A DNA stretch of 64,000 nt from Marinobacter litoralis (GCF_016427555.1 NZ_JAELVS010000001.1:992001-1056000), one strand, 5' to 3'. Numbered from the stretch's first letter, positions 1-8,761 are shown. Numbers and translations: made by a program. Notes: generated by a model from the letters alone, not told the origin.

Positions 1-176
1 TCGATCTCGCCATCATTAGCCAGATAAATACCAATGTGTTTCGCGCGATACAAATCCGGGTGACGAAGCAGGTTCAGTGCGAGGTGCTCTGAGGCTTGTT
101 GCTGTTGTTCAAAAGAAAGGTTGTTGCGCCGGCTGCGCAGTTGTTTGCGGAGATCGCTTCTGGAAAGGGTGTTCAA
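1..176 (-). CDS. fau: 5-formyltetrahydrofolate cyclo-ligase, 5' part
   Basis: The first ~58 codons of the YgfA/Fau family are visible; the gene runs off the left edge. The enzyme converts 5-formyl-THF to 5,10-methenyl-THF in cytosolic folate metabolism. The basic helix R10-K-Q-L-R-S-R-R17 and an I-Y-L-A-N-D-G-E stretch near residue 52 match the family N-terminus. I chose the TTG at 176 because no in-frame ATG precedes the conserved helix; a GGGAAG sequence 7-8 bases upstream, inside the 3' end of the 6S RNA, could serve as ribosome binding site. Position just after ssrS is the classical gammaproteobacterial order. An ATT one codon upstream is an alternative start. Confidence 0.8.
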   Translation of the reverse strand, partial: MNTLSRSDLRKQLRSRRNNLSFEQQQQASEHLALNLLRHPDLYRAKHIGIYLANDGEI

Positions 177-182
177 AATAAA

Positions 183-360
183 GCTTCCCGGGCTGCCGTT
201 ATCGGATGTAGCCCTTGAACCCAAAGTTCAAGGTCGGCGACCGCTGTGACATATTAGGCTTTCCCCCGCAGGGGACATGCTCACAATGCCCTGAAGTGGT
301 CACCTGGGTAAAGCGCATCGGCTCGAGGACGTACCCGACCAGCGAACAGCCCAGGAAGTT
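183..360 (-). ncRNA. ssrS: 6S RNA
   Basis: 6S RNA binds sigma70 RNA polymerase and down-regulates transcription in stationary phase. On the reverse strand the 3' half carries the diagnostic CCTTGAACTTTGGGTTCAAGG hairpin-type element (about 207-231), also found in the Escherichia and Pseudomonas RNAs, and a CTCGAGCCGA stretch in the 5' half. The ends form a long closing stem: CTTCCTGGGCTG near 358-347 pairs with CAGCCCGGGAAG near 195-184 with a single wobble. The RNA lies between zapA and fau, its standard location. Exact ends are inferred from the -10 box and the closing stem. Confidence 0.88.
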
Positions 361-365
361 GGTCC

Positions 366-396
366 ATTATAGGGCCAAGGCCGGCCCCGATTGCAA
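366..396 (-). promoter_or_regulatory. Sigma70-type promoter of 6S RNA
   Basis: On the reverse strand a perfect TATAAT (371-366) lies 6-7 bases before the inferred 6S RNA 5' end. A TTGCAA hexamer at 396-391 is a possible -35 element, with a rather long 19-base spacer. The -10 box is clear; the -35 assignment is weaker. Confidence 0.65.
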
Positions 397-420
397 CCCC
401 CATTGCCGAGTCTTTGTAAA

Positions 421-717
421 TTACCGGTCGGAGGGTTCGCCTAAAGCTTCGTCCAGACGGTTGTCCATGGCCTTGAGCAGGCTGCTGGTGGCCTCCGACA
501 TGGTGTCTCTTTCGAGCAGAGAGTGCGTGATGTTCAATGCGGCCATGACCGCGATGCGTTCGGTGCCGAACACTTTGCCGGTAGAGCGGATTTCCCGCAT
601 CTTGTTGTCCAGATGCCGTGCGGCACGCAGCAACGCCTCTTGCTCTTCCTGAGGACAGGCCACCAGGTATTCTTTGTCGAGAATTCTGACTTCGACGGTG
701 GTTGACTGCTGTGACAT
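421..717 (-). CDS. zapA: Cell division protein ZapA
   Basis: ZapA (98 aa) is a cytosolic FtsZ-bundling protein. The N-terminal part (V-E-V-R-I-L-D-K-E-Y, residues 8-17) and the following helical region with many charged residues fit the family, and the length is typical. The start ATG overlaps the stop of the upstream ZapB-like gene by one base (TGATG), so the two are probably translationally coupled. The 6S RNA promoter lies just downstream, giving the usual zapA-ssrS-fau order. Confidence 0.9.
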   Translation of the reverse strand: MSQQSTTVEVRILDKEYLVACPQEEQEALLRAARHLDNKMREIRSTGKVFGTERIAVMAALNITHSLLERDTMSEATSSLLKAMDNRLDEALGEPSDR

Positions 718-923
718 CAGTGTTGCTCCAGTGCCCGAAGGCGGCCAATCATGGCTTCAATCTTGTTTTTGGCAAGATCGTTTTTTTGCATAAGCTGGGC
801 TCGCTCACGATTCCAATCGTCCTGCGATTCACGCAGCAAAGCGTTGTCTCTTTCGAGCTTTGCGCAGCGCTCGATCAACTTGTCCAGCTTGTCCGCTAAC
901 AACTGTACTTCGGACTGTTCCAT
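717..923 (-). CDS. ZapB-like small coiled-coil protein (TIGR02449 type)
   Basis: A 68-aa acidic, strongly heptad-patterned protein (leucines and charged residues throughout, for example L-A-D-K-L-D-K-L-I-E-R near residues 9-19). Such genes commonly precede zapA in Pseudomonas-like bacteria and resemble ZapB, which cross-links ZapA-FtsZ complexes. I start at ATG 923, which gives the family length; a longer reading to 986 would add 21 residues with no conserved character. One-base overlap with zapA supports an operon. The division role is inferred from neighbourhood. Confidence 0.7.
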   Translation of the reverse strand: MEQSEVQLLADKLDKLIERCAKLERDNALLRESQDDWNRERAQLMQKNDLAKNKIEAMIGRLRALEQH

Positions 924-1041
924 GACGTGCTCAGTGTGAGTAATTTTGGTTGCAGTAACTATAAGTGCCCGCACCACAACGGTCAATTTACCGCATTGTC
1001 ATGGCGCGGGCTCCGTGAAGTGTGTCACCTTTGGTGTCAGG

Positions 1042-2319
1042 TCAGTCTTGTGCGCTGCTGCCAAATGACTGTTTTCGACTTTTCCGCCAATGATGCCAGG
1101 CCGGAATCAATGAAATAGCGAAGGCGACGACAGGAACCAAACCGAGCAGCAGCCATTCATCAGCATTCAGGCTGCGCGCTCCGATGTGAATGCCGTAATG
1201 CTGCAGCAGCCAAGGGCTGAGGGCCGATATGGCACTCGCTCCAAGGAGCAAGCTGAGCCCACAGGATGCGAGTGCCAGCAGCACGCATTCCAGGCTGTAG
1301 AGCCCGGCGACAAGGCGTGGAGACGCACCCACCGCACGCAAAATGGCGACTTCCCGTTGGCGTTGGGCCTGAATGGTTAACAAGACCGCCACCAGACCAA
1401 TCAGGCTGGTGGCCACCACAAATACGCTGATTCCCAACAGTGCTTGCTCAAATTGGCCCATCATGCGCCATAATTCGCTCAGCGCAACGCCGGGCAAGAT
1501 GGCCGACAGGGGTTCGGCGGCGTATTGGCTCAGTTCGCGTTGCAACTGGAAGGTCATGATTGGATTTTTCAGGCCGAGCAGCATGGCCGTGATCGCGTCC
1601 GGTGTAAACGAGCGGGCTTCGGCCGTCTGTGCTGACAAGGTTCGGCCCGGAATTGCAACGCCGGATTCCCAGCCCACATGCATGGCTTCCATCGCCTCCA
1701 GACTGATGTAAACCGCTTGATCGACTGGTGTGCCGGTGGTTTCCAGAATGCCGGAAACCCTGAAAGGTAGGTCAGTGTGGTTGGAAAAGCTGGTGCGACC
1801 GCCCCCGTGAGACAGCACGATCTGGTCACCCAGCTCATGCTGAAGCTGTCGTGCGACGTCAGCGCCAAGGGTGACGTCAAACAGTTGTGAGAACCATTGG
1901 CCCCGGGCAAGCGCCAGTTTTTGGTCGTCGCCATACTGAAACTGCTCCAGAAACTGATCGTTGGTACTCACAACCCGGTAGCCCTGGTAACTGTCCCCCA
2001 GCGAAATAGGCACCGCCCAGTCCACGCGGGGGTCGTCTTTGATGTCATTGAAACTGGACCAGCGGATGTTGTTGGTCGCGTCGCCAATGTGAAACACCGT
2101 ATACAGCAGCAGGTTCAGCTGGCCGCTGCGCGCGCCGACAATCAGGTCGGTGCCGGAGATGGTGCTGGTAAACGATTGCCGGACTTCGGTGCGCAGGTAT
2201 TGGATACCCAGTAATAAAGTAACACTGAGCGTGAGTGTCAAACACACCAGCGCCAGTACCCGGCGGCGATACCAGAGGCTGGCGGTTGCCAGTGACAGGG
2301 TGAGACGAAATGAGTTCAC
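1042..2319 (-). CDS. FtsX/MacB-type ABC transporter permease of a Zrg-like zinc system
   Basis: The 425-aa protein has an N-terminal membrane segment (about residues 22-42), a large extracytoplasmic domain, and three C-terminal membrane helices (about 290-318, 335-365, 385-410), the layout of FtsX/MacB-type permeases. It overlaps the upstream ATPase gene by four bases (ATGA), so both form one transporter. The neighbouring DUF3299 and His-rich DUF2796 genes resemble the set known in Vibrio cholerae as the Zrg zinc acquisition system. Zinc as substrate is inferred from those partners, not from this protein. A lipoprotein-release or other envelope function is the alternative. Confidence 0.75.
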   Translation of the reverse strand: MNSFRLTLSLATASLWYRRRVLALVCLTLTLSVTLLLGIQYLRTEVRQSFTSTISGTDLIVGARSGQLNLLLYTVFHIGDATNNIRWSSFNDIKDDPRVDWAVPISLGDSYQGYRVVSTNDQFLEQFQYGDDQKLALARGQWFSQLFDVTLGADVARQLQHELGDQIVLSHGGGRTSFSNHTDLPFRVSGILETTGTPVDQAVYISLEAMEAMHVGWESGVAIPGRTLSAQTAEARSFTPDAITAMLLGLKNPIMTFQLQRELSQYAAEPLSAILPGVALSELWRMMGQFEQALLGISVFVVATSLIGLVAVLLTIQAQRQREVAILRAVGASPRLVAGLYSLECVLLALASCGLSLLLGASAISALSPWLLQHYGIHIGARSLNADEWLLLGLVPVVAFAISLIPAWHHWRKSRKQSFGSSAQD

Positions 2320-3017
2320 GATTCATCTCCCAGTGACAATTGGTGGTGGAAGTGGTGTGCCAGACTCCGGTCGTGGCTAACGAATACGACGGAGCTATGG
2401 TGTTCATGGGCCAGCGTCAGCAGGAGCTCGATAAACCGGTCCCGATTCTCGGCATCCAGAGCCGAGGTGGGTTCATCCGCCAGGATGATTTCTGGTGAGC
2501 CGATCAGGGCCCGGGCTGCAGCTACCCGCTGTTGCTGGCCGATGGACATTTCGGTTACTGGTTTGTGCCATAGGACTTCGGGGATTGAGAGTTTGCTCAG
2601 CAGCGCCGTTGCGGCTGCATCCGGGGTGTTCTGGGTTTGTTGATGACGCCTCGTGGATAAGCGGCAGGGCAAGGTGACATTGGCCAGTGCGCTTAGATAG
2701 GGCACCAAATTGAATTGCTGAAAAATAACGCCCATGTGATCGGCCCGGAACTGGTCCCTGGCGCCGCCTTTTAAGTGACGAAGCTGGGTGCCGAGCAGGT
2801 TCACCGAGCCCGATTCCGGCAACATCATGCCGGCCAGCAGGCTAAGCAATGTGCTTTTCCCGGTGCCACTGGGACCGCGCAGGAAGAGGTGCTCGCCGCG
2901 GTTAAGCCGGATATCGGGAAACTGCAGTGGGATTGTTTGCTTGGGCCAACGAAACCCGAGTTGATGAGTTTCAATGGCGTGTGAGCGCGAAGAATGTGGT
3001 GCTGTCTCGATGTTCAT
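2316..3017 (-). CDS. ABC transporter ATP-binding protein of a Zrg-like zinc system
   Basis: A 233-aa ATPase with Walker A G-P-S-G-T-G-K-S, Q-loop V-I-F-Q-Q-F-N-L-V, signature S-I-G-Q-Q-Q and Walker B I-I-L-A-D-E-P-T followed by the D-loop S-A-L-D. It is of the LolD/MacB subclass that pairs with FtsX-like permeases, consistent with the next gene. I start at ATG 3017, which leaves a short intergenic region to the divergent DUF3299 gene; a start at 3071 would overlap that gene. It energises the partner permease at the inner membrane. Confidence 0.85.
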   Translation of the reverse strand: MNIETAPHSSRSHAIETHQLGFRWPKQTIPLQFPDIRLNRGEHLFLRGPSGTGKSTLLSLLAGMMLPESGSVNLLGTQLRHLKGGARDQFRADHMGVIFQQFNLVPYLSALANVTLPCRLSTRRHQQTQNTPDAAATALLSKLSIPEVLWHKPVTEMSIGQQQRVAAARALIGSPEIILADEPTSALDAENRDRFIELLLTLAHEHHSSVVFVSHDRSLAHHFHHQLSLGDES

Positions 3018-3086
3018 GTCGGCTGTCTGGTTTCCGTTGTATGATGGCCGCAATTGTCTGGTATACCCCAACTGGAGCTGTGTTTC

Positions 3087-3602
3087 ATGGTGTTGACGTT
3101 AAATGCCCGAGCAACGATTGCGAGCCTTGGACTGTTGGTCCTCGTTTTGGTTTCCGGATTGGTTGAGGCAGAGCCCAGAGAAATCGACTGGCTTGAATTA
3201 ATGCCTGCGGAAGATCTTGCCCTGCTTGAAAGTCTGCCTGAAGTTGAGCACGAGGGGGATGGTCCCGCGTTGCTTCCGGATGAGATCATGACCGGTCGGG
3301 TGGTGCCCGAGATGGCCAACGTAGACGGCCGGATTCCCGGTTTTGTGGTGCCGCTGAAAACCACGAAAGATATGCGCATTCTCGAATTCTTTCTGGTGCC
3401 CTATTACGGCGCGTGCATTCATGTGCCACCGCCACCACCGAATCAGATTATTCACGTGAAATACCCGGAGGGTTTTACCTTGCAGGCGCTGTATGATCCG
3501 GTCTGGATTGAAGGTCAGCTGACCATCGAAAAAACCGAGAACGCGATTGGTGCGTCTTCGTATTCCATCAACGCCCGCGCCGTTGAACCCTACACTGAGT
3601 GA
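3087..3602 (+). CDS. DUF3299 periplasmic protein (Zrg-like module)
   Basis: A 171-aa protein with a clear signal peptide (basic N-terminus, hydrophobic stretch about residues 11-26, probable cleavage after V-E-A). The mature part carries the DUF3299 features: a G-F-V-V-P-L turn followed by F-F-L-V-P-Y-Y-G-A-C-I-H-V-P-P-P-P-N, with one cysteine and two histidines around it. ATG 3087 follows GGAG at a 9-base spacing, so I prefer it to the upstream ATG at 3054. It is divergent from the ABC ATPase and convergent with the DUF2796 gene. Its molecular role is not known to me; periplasmic zinc handling is inference. Confidence 0.75.
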   Translation: MVLTLNARATIASLGLLVLVLVSGLVEAEPREIDWLELMPAEDLALLESLPEVEHEGDGPALLPDEIMTGRVVPEMANVDGRIPGFVVPLKTTKDMRILEFFLVPYYGACIHVPPPPPNQIIHVKYPEGFTLQALYDPVWIEGQLTIEKTENAIGASSYSINARAVEPYTE

Positions 3603-3604
3603 AC

Positions 3605-4153
3605 CTAGCGAGCGATCTTGAAACGATGCTCGCCGGGTGTCAGGCGGGCAGCGTTCTGGCCGTTCGGGCCGACCCATTGCGTATTGAGCTGTTCCAAGCC
3701 AGGAAAGCGCCCGAACAACCCGGTTTCCAGTTCTGTTGCGTCTGTTAGCCCGGGGCAGTGCAGGCGCTGGGTGATTTCTATATCGCTGTGGCCAGCGTGG
3801 TCATGGCCATGGTCGTGGTGTTCGGTGTGTTCATCGTTCCAGCTAGTCTGTACATCCGATTGCATTGGGGCACATTGTTGCTTGTCCGTGTTCACCAGAG
3901 CTGTACGCTCTAGCCAGGCAGTAGCGGAGTCCACCGTTTGATGCTGCTCGGTAGAGCGGGGGGGATGCTCGAAGCCAACCAGGTTGTACGCGGGCGTTAG
4001 CAACAAGAGGTCGATTTGTTCGCCGGCAATCGCGAGTTGTAGCTCGGCTCGACCGTGTTGGTGCGCCTGCAGGTTTTGTTGAGCGAGGGCCGGAACGCAG
4101 TGGAAGCCCAGTGCGAAAATGCCGGCAAAGGCTAGGGGAGCGCTAAATTTCAT
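3605..4153 (-). CDS. ZrgA-like His-rich periplasmic zinc-uptake protein (DUF2796)
   Basis: A 182-aa exported protein with signal peptide (cleavage after residues V-P-A-L-A) and a metal-binding tract of alternating histidines (H-H-D-H-G-H-D-H-A-G-H, around residues 118-128). Domain and His-rich tract match DUF2796, the family of Vibrio ZrgA. The gene starts 26 bases from a Zur-like palindrome, so it is probably induced by zinc starvation. It likely captures zinc in the periplasm for the adjacent ABC transporter; that partnership is inferred from gene order. Confidence 0.8.
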   Translation of the reverse strand: MKFSAPLAFAGIFALGFHCVPALAQQNLQAHQHGRAELQLAIAGEQIDLLLLTPAYNLVGFEHPPRSTEQHQTVDSATAWLERTALVNTDKQQCAPMQSDVQTSWNDEHTEHHDHGHDHAGHSDIEITQRLHCPGLTDATELETGLFGRFPGLEQLNTQWVGPNGQNAARLTPGEHRFKIAR

Positions 4154-4175
4154 CGTATACCCTTTGCGATCTGTT

Positions 4176-4193
4176 GATATGTTATAACATCTT
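4176..4193. promoter_or_regulatory. Zur-like operator upstream of the DUF2796 gene
   Basis: The palindrome ATGTTATAACAT (4179-4190) matches the GTTATA...TATAAC type core of gammaproteobacterial Zur boxes, though in a shortened form, and lies 26 bases upstream of the zinc-protein start on the reverse strand, where bound repressor would block transcription. Only one such site was seen in this window. Confidence 0.6.
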
Positions 4194-4337
4194 CATCTTG
4201 CGCGGGCAGAAAAGCAAGTCGCCAAGGGTCGCTGACAGTGCCACACGTGCCTCGGAATGCTAGGATATAGCCCTAAATATTACCGGAGTTGCCTGCCCCG
4301 ACAGGTGCGCTCCCCCGATACAGGAAGCTGCTGTTTC

Positions 4338-4937
4338 ATGTCTGAAACCGATACCACCGCTGCCGCCCGAGCCGCAGAGTTCGAACAATGGGCCAATGTG
4401 TTCACTGCCCATAAGGCCTTCAGTCATCCGTCCGAATTGCACGGCGTATTATGTGGTCAGTTGTCGGCAGGCTCGCGTATCGCCGAGCAGGAATGGCTGG
4501 CAATGGTCTGTGATCACATGGGCTTGGCAGAACAGGCGTTGGAAGAGTCCGAAGAGCTGGCACCCTTCATGAACGGTGCTTACGCGAAAACGTTGGCGCA
4601 GCTGCAGTCGTCGGATATGAGTTTTCAGCCGTTGTTGCCGGATGATGATTATGCCATTGAACAGCGTCTTGAAGCCCTGGTGTCTTGGGTTCGGGGCTTT
4701 CTGGAAGGCATGGCGCTGGCGGCCGGAGCATCTCTGGGTCAGGCACCGGATGAAATCCGTGAACTGATCGAAGATCTGGTGGCCATTAGCCAGCTGTCAG
4801 ACGAAGAAGAAGCGGATGAAGAAAGCGAACAACAATTGCTGGAGATCACCGAGTACGTTCGTCTGGGTGCGTTGACCGTTTTCACCGAGTTTAACGAGCC
4901 AGAGAAACCCGAAGGCAACGCGCCGACTTTGCACTGA
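4338..4937 (+). CDS. ygfB: YgfB/UPF0149 family protein
   Basis: A 199-aa acidic cytosolic protein. Family marks are the early L-H-G-V-L-C-G-Q turn (about residue 34), the W-V-R-G-F-L-E-G-M motif (about residue 129) and an acidic C-terminal third. In Pseudomonas the family member modulates beta-lactamase and cell-wall recycling genes; whether that applies here is unknown. ATG 4338 has an AGGAAG site upstream and fits the family length better than 4257. It precedes pepP by 12 bases, the conserved ygfB-pepP-ubiH-ubiI order. Confidence 0.85.
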   Translation: MSETDTTAAARAAEFEQWANVFTAHKAFSHPSELHGVLCGQLSAGSRIAEQEWLAMVCDHMGLAEQALEESEELAPFMNGAYAKTLAQLQSSDMSFQPLLPDDDYAIEQRLEALVSWVRGFLEGMALAAGASLGQAPDEIRELIEDLVAISQLSDEEEADEESEQQLLEITEYVRLGALTVFTEFNEPEKPEGNAPTLH

Positions 4938-4949
4938 TCAGGAGACATC

Positions 4950-6269
4950 ATGGCTGTATCGATTTCGACCAAAGAGTTCGCTGAGCGCCGTCGCAAACTG
5001 ATGGGGTTGATGGCGCCGGACAGTATCGCGATCTTACCGGCGGCGCCGGAGCGGGTCCGAAATCGGGACGTGCTGCACCCATTCCGCCAGGACAGCGATT
5101 TCCAGTACCTGACGGGCTTTGGCGAGCCGGAAGCGGTGTTGGTCTTGATCCCGGGCCGCGAGCACGGCGAAGCGGTGCTGTTCTGTAAAGAACGTAACCC
5201 CGAGAAAGAACTCTGGGACGGTTTTCTGATCGGGCCTGACGGGGCCATCGAGCATTACGGCCTGGATGATGCCTTCCCGATTGCTGACATTGACGACATC
5301 CTGCCGGGCATGATTGAAGGTCGAAGCCGTGTGTATTACCCGCTGGGCAAAGACGATGCGTTCGATACGCGGGTGATGGACTGGGTTAAAGTGATTCGCA
5401 GCAAAGTGCGCGCAGGAGCGCACCCCCCCGGAGAATTCGTTGCTTTGGAACACTTGCTGCACGACCTGCGGCTGTATAAGAGCGCCGGTGAAATCAAGGT
5501 GATGGCCAAGGCCGCCGAGATCAGTGCCGAAGCGCACTGCAGTGCCATGAAGCGCGCTCGAAAGGGTGGCTACGAATACAATCTTGAAGCCGAATTGATT
5601 CGTACCTTTATGGACCACGGTGCCCGTTCAACGGCGTATCCCTCCATCGTCGGTGCCGGTGCAAACGGCTGTATTCTGCATTACATCGAGAACAGCGCAC
5701 CCCTGAAAGAGGGGGATCTGGTGCTGATTGACGCGGGTTGTGAACTGGATTGCTACGCCTCAGACATTACCCGAACCTTTCCGGTCAGCGGCAAGTTCAG
5801 TCCGGAGCAGAAAGCGCTTTATGAGGTGGTATTGGAGGCCCAGTACGCCGCCATCGACGCGGTTCGCCCCGGCAATCACTGGAACCACTCCCACGAAGCC
5901 GCACTGCGAGTCCTGACGCAAGGACTGATCGATCTGGGCCTGTTATCGGGCAACGTGGACGACGCCATTGCTGAAGAAGCCTACAAACCGTTTTTCATGC
6001 ACCGGACCGGCCATTGGCTGGGGCTGGATGTTCACGATGTGGGTGACTACAAAGTAGGCGACGCCTGGCGCGAGCTGGAGCCCGGTATGGCGCTCACGGT
6101 TGAGCCGGGTCTGTACATTGCGCCGGACAACACCAGCGTTGATGAAAAATGGCGTGGAATTGGTATTCGTATCGAAGACGATGTGGTGGTGACCAAAGAC
6201 GGCTGCCGGGTATTGACCGACGGTGTGCCGAAAACCGTAGCCGATATTGAAGCATTGATGGCGGACTGA
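4950..6269 (+). CDS. pepP: Xaa-Pro aminopeptidase PepP
   Basis: A 439-aa cytosolic metallopeptidase that removes N-terminal residues before proline. It has the two-domain pita-bread layout: N-terminal creatinase-like domain (about 5-170) and catalytic domain (about 175-435). The five metal ligands are visible: D261, D272, H355 (in H-R-T-G-H-W-L-G), E385 (V-E-P-G) and E409. Length equals the family norm. A GGAG site lies just before the ATG, and it is followed by ubiH with a 7-base gap. Confidence 0.95.
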   Translation: MAVSISTKEFAERRRKLMGLMAPDSIAILPAAPERVRNRDVLHPFRQDSDFQYLTGFGEPEAVLVLIPGREHGEAVLFCKERNPEKELWDGFLIGPDGAIEHYGLDDAFPIADIDDILPGMIEGRSRVYYPLGKDDAFDTRVMDWVKVIRSKVRAGAHPPGEFVALEHLLHDLRLYKSAGEIKVMAKAAEISAEAHCSAMKRARKGGYEYNLEAELIRTFMDHGARSTAYPSIVGAGANGCILHYIENSAPLKEGDLVLIDAGCELDCYASDITRTFPVSGKFSPEQKALYEVVLEAQYAAIDAVRPGNHWNHSHEAALRVLTQGLIDLGLLSGNVDDAIAEEAYKPFFMHRTGHWLGLDVHDVGDYKVGDAWRELEPGMALTVEPGLYIAPDNTSVDEKWRGIGIRIEDDVVVTKDGCRVLTDGVPKTVADIEALMAD

Positions 6270-6276
6270 ACCTGTG

Positions 6277-7548
6277 ATGGATACCGATCTGATCATCGCC
6301 GGCGGCGGCCTGGCGGGCGCAACGTTGGCGCTGGCCGTGGCGCGCGTGGTGCCGGAACTTCGGGTGACCGTGGTCGAGAGTTTTCCGTTGTCGCCAGACG
6401 CGCTGCCGGAAGATTATCAACCCAGTTATGACGCCCGTTCGACCGCTCTAGCCTGGGGCTCCCGGGTTATTTTCGAAGAGCTTGGGCTATGGTCTGCTTT
6501 ATCGGCACACGCCACGCCAATCCGGCATATCCATGTTTCGGATCGTGGCCGTTTCGGGGCGACGCGTCTGCACGCCAAGGATCATCAGCAGGAAGCCTTG
6601 GGTTATGTCGCTGACAATCGCTGGATGGGGCTGTGCCTGATGCGCGCCCTGCTGGCGGCCAATGTCCGCTGGGAAGCGCCGGCGGAGGTAACCGGAATGA
6701 CGCCACTCCACGAGGGGGTGCGTGTCAGCATCCGCAAGGATGGCGAAGAGCAAATGTTGACCGGGCAGTGTTTGGTGGTGGCCGATGGCGGCCGCTCTGG
6801 CTTGCGGGAAAAACTGGGATTTCAGCCGCGTACCGTGGATTACGGCCAGAATGCTTTGATTGCTAACGTGACCACCAGCGAATCTCATCAGTTCACGGCC
6901 TTTGAGCGTTTTACGGCATCAGGCCCTATGGCTATGTTGCCTCAAGGCGCAACGGACCGTGCCGGGCACGATTCTGCGCTGGTCTGGACCCTGGCCGACG
7001 AAGAGCTGCAAACCTTGCTTGAACAGTCTGATGAAGACAAATGCCGCGCCTTGCAGGAGCGCTTCGGTTGGCGTTTAGGTCGCATCACCCGTATCGGACA
7101 ATGCAATCATTACCCCTTGAAGTTGACCACCGTGGACGAAGCGGTGCGCCCGGGCGTGGTACTCGTCGGGAACGCTGCCCACGCATTGCATCCGGTCGCC
7201 GGGCAAGGCTTTAACCTGGCATTACGGGGTTTGATGGCTTTGGTCGAACAGTTCCGCTTGGCCACCGATAACCGTGTATCGATCGGTTCGTTATCCGTGT
7301 TGAACGAATACCAGCAGCGCCACTGCCAGGATTGGCAGCAAACCGTGCAATTCTCGGATTCGCTGATACGGGTATTCGGGCAATCTCTGCCGCCTTTGGC
7401 GCTCGCTCGTGACGCGGGGTTGATGGGGCTGGATCTGGTGCCCGGTGCCAAACGCTGGTTCGCCCGTAAAGCCATGGGCACCGGTGGGCGAAAGGCTGGC
7501 ATTCCGTCCGCGAGAGCCGAAGGAGAGGCGGTTCGTCATGAGTCATGA
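6277..7548 (+). CDS. ubiH: Ubiquinone biosynthesis hydroxylase UbiH
   Basis: A 423-aa FAD-dependent monooxygenase of the UbiH/Coq6 family acting in aerobic ubiquinone ring hydroxylation, expected at the inner face of the membrane in the Ubi complex. Motifs: the Rossmann G-G-G-L-A-G-A near residue 9, A-D-G-G-R-S near residue 170, and G-N-A-A-H-A-L-H-P-V-A-G-Q-G-F-N-L-A near residue 293, the FAD-ribityl site with the family H-P-x-A-G-Q-G signature. A GTG three bases upstream (6274) is an alternative start. The end overlaps the next hydroxylase gene by 11 bases. UbiH is assigned by order after pepP. Confidence 0.88.
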   Translation: MDTDLIIAGGGLAGATLALAVARVVPELRVTVVESFPLSPDALPEDYQPSYDARSTALAWGSRVIFEELGLWSALSAHATPIRHIHVSDRGRFGATRLHAKDHQQEALGYVADNRWMGLCLMRALLAANVRWEAPAEVTGMTPLHEGVRVSIRKDGEEQMLTGQCLVVADGGRSGLREKLGFQPRTVDYGQNALIANVTTSESHQFTAFERFTASGPMAMLPQGATDRAGHDSALVWTLADEELQTLLEQSDEDKCRALQERFGWRLGRITRIGQCNHYPLKLTTVDEAVRPGVVLVGNAAHALHPVAGQGFNLALRGLMALVEQFRLATDNRVSIGSLSVLNEYQQRHCQDWQQTVQFSDSLIRVFGQSLPPLALARDAGLMGLDLVPGAKRWFARKAMGTGGRKAGIPSARAEGEAVRHES

Positions 7549-8761
7549 GTCTGGAGTGCAGCGCTTCGAGGTGCTGATAGTCGGCGGCGGTATGATCGGT
7601 TCGGCGCTGGCGTTGGGGCTGTCCCGGCAAGGTTGGCAGGTCGGGTTGGTGGAGAGTGCCCCGGTTGATCGTTTGCTTGCGAAACCGGCGCCCGCCGCCA
7701 ACGTCGAAAGCTTCGAGCCAAGAGTGAGTGCAATTTCACTGGCGAGTGAACGCTTACTGCAGAATTTGGAAGCCTGGCCTCGTGTGCAGGCTGGCCGGCA
7801 CTGCGGTTACCGGGAAATGATCGTGTGGGACGGCGACGGCACAGGTCGTGTTCATTTCGATGCGGCCGAGCTTCATGCCCGCTCCTTGGGCACGATTGTG
7901 GAAAACCGGAATATTGTTCGGGCTTTGTTCGAATCTCTGGCCGAGAGCGACGTCACTTTGATGGATGGCGTGCGGGTTAAAGGTTGGGTTCGTGGTGAGG
8001 GTGTGGAGCTGGACGACGGTCGTTTGTTGTCAGCCGATCTGGTGGTCGGGGCCGACGGTGCCATGTCCCGACTCCGCCAGTGGAGCGGGTTGGCCACCCG
8101 GGAATGGGATTACGACCAGCAGGCTATTGTGGGCACAGTGCGTACCAGCCAGTCTCATCGCTTTACCGCCTGGCAAAGTTTTACTCCCACCGGGCCACTG
8201 GCGTTCTTACCGCTTAATAACGAAACCGGCGATGAGCATTTTTGTTCGTTCGTCTGGTCGCAGGATACGGACGAAGCCCGCCGGTTGATGGCGTTAGATG
8301 CCGACAGCTTCCGGCAAGAGCTGGAAGTGGCGATTGAGCGTGAGCTGGGCGAGGTATTGGAGGTTTCCAAGCGATTCTCCTTTCCTCTACGCCAGCGCCA
8401 TGCCAAGGATTACGTCACCGACGGATTGGCATTGGTGGGCGATGCGGCTCATACCATTCATCCGTTGGCGGGGCAGGGCGCGAACCTCGGTTACGGCGAT
8501 GTCCGGGTTTTGCTGGAGGAGCTGGGCCGTGCGAAGGAGTTGGGCCTGAACCCGGGCGATAATCTGGTTCTGGCCCGTTACCAGCGTCGCCGTAAGGGTG
8601 AGAATCTTACGATGATGGCCGCAATGGAGGGCTTCAAGCAGCTCTTCGCCAGAGACGAACTGCCTGTGCGCTGGCTGCGCAATGCCGGCATGCGCTGGTT
8701 CGATAAGCTGGCACCGCTGAAAAATCGCATTGCGGCCGAAGCCATGGGCATTGACGGGTAG
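7538..8761 (+). CDS. ubiI: FAD-dependent ubiquinone hydroxylase, UbiI/VisC type
   Basis: A 407-aa paralogue of the preceding gene with G-G-G-M-I-G-S-A (about residue 15), G-A-D-G-A-M-S and G-D-A-A-H-T-I-H-P-L-A-G-Q-G-A-N-L-G motifs. ATG 7538 follows a strong AAGGAGAGG. By position after ubiH it corresponds to UbiI (C5 hydroxylation of the ubiquinone ring), but UbiF-like specificity cannot be excluded from sequence alone. The 11-base overlap with ubiH suggests translational coupling. Confidence 0.82.
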   Translation: MSHESGVQRFEVLIVGGGMIGSALALGLSRQGWQVGLVESAPVDRLLAKPAPAANVESFEPRVSAISLASERLLQNLEAWPRVQAGRHCGYREMIVWDGDGTGRVHFDAAELHARSLGTIVENRNIVRALFESLAESDVTLMDGVRVKGWVRGEGVELDDGRLLSADLVVGADGAMSRLRQWSGLATREWDYDQQAIVGTVRTSQSHRFTAWQSFTPTGPLAFLPLNNETGDEHFCSFVWSQDTDEARRLMALDADSFRQELEVAIERELGEVLEVSKRFSFPLRQRHAKDYVTDGLALVGDAAHTIHPLAGQGANLGYGDVRVLLEELGRAKELGLNPGDNLVLARYQRRRKGENLTMMAAMEGFKQLFARDELPVRWLRNAGMRWFDKLAPLKNRIAAEAMGIDG

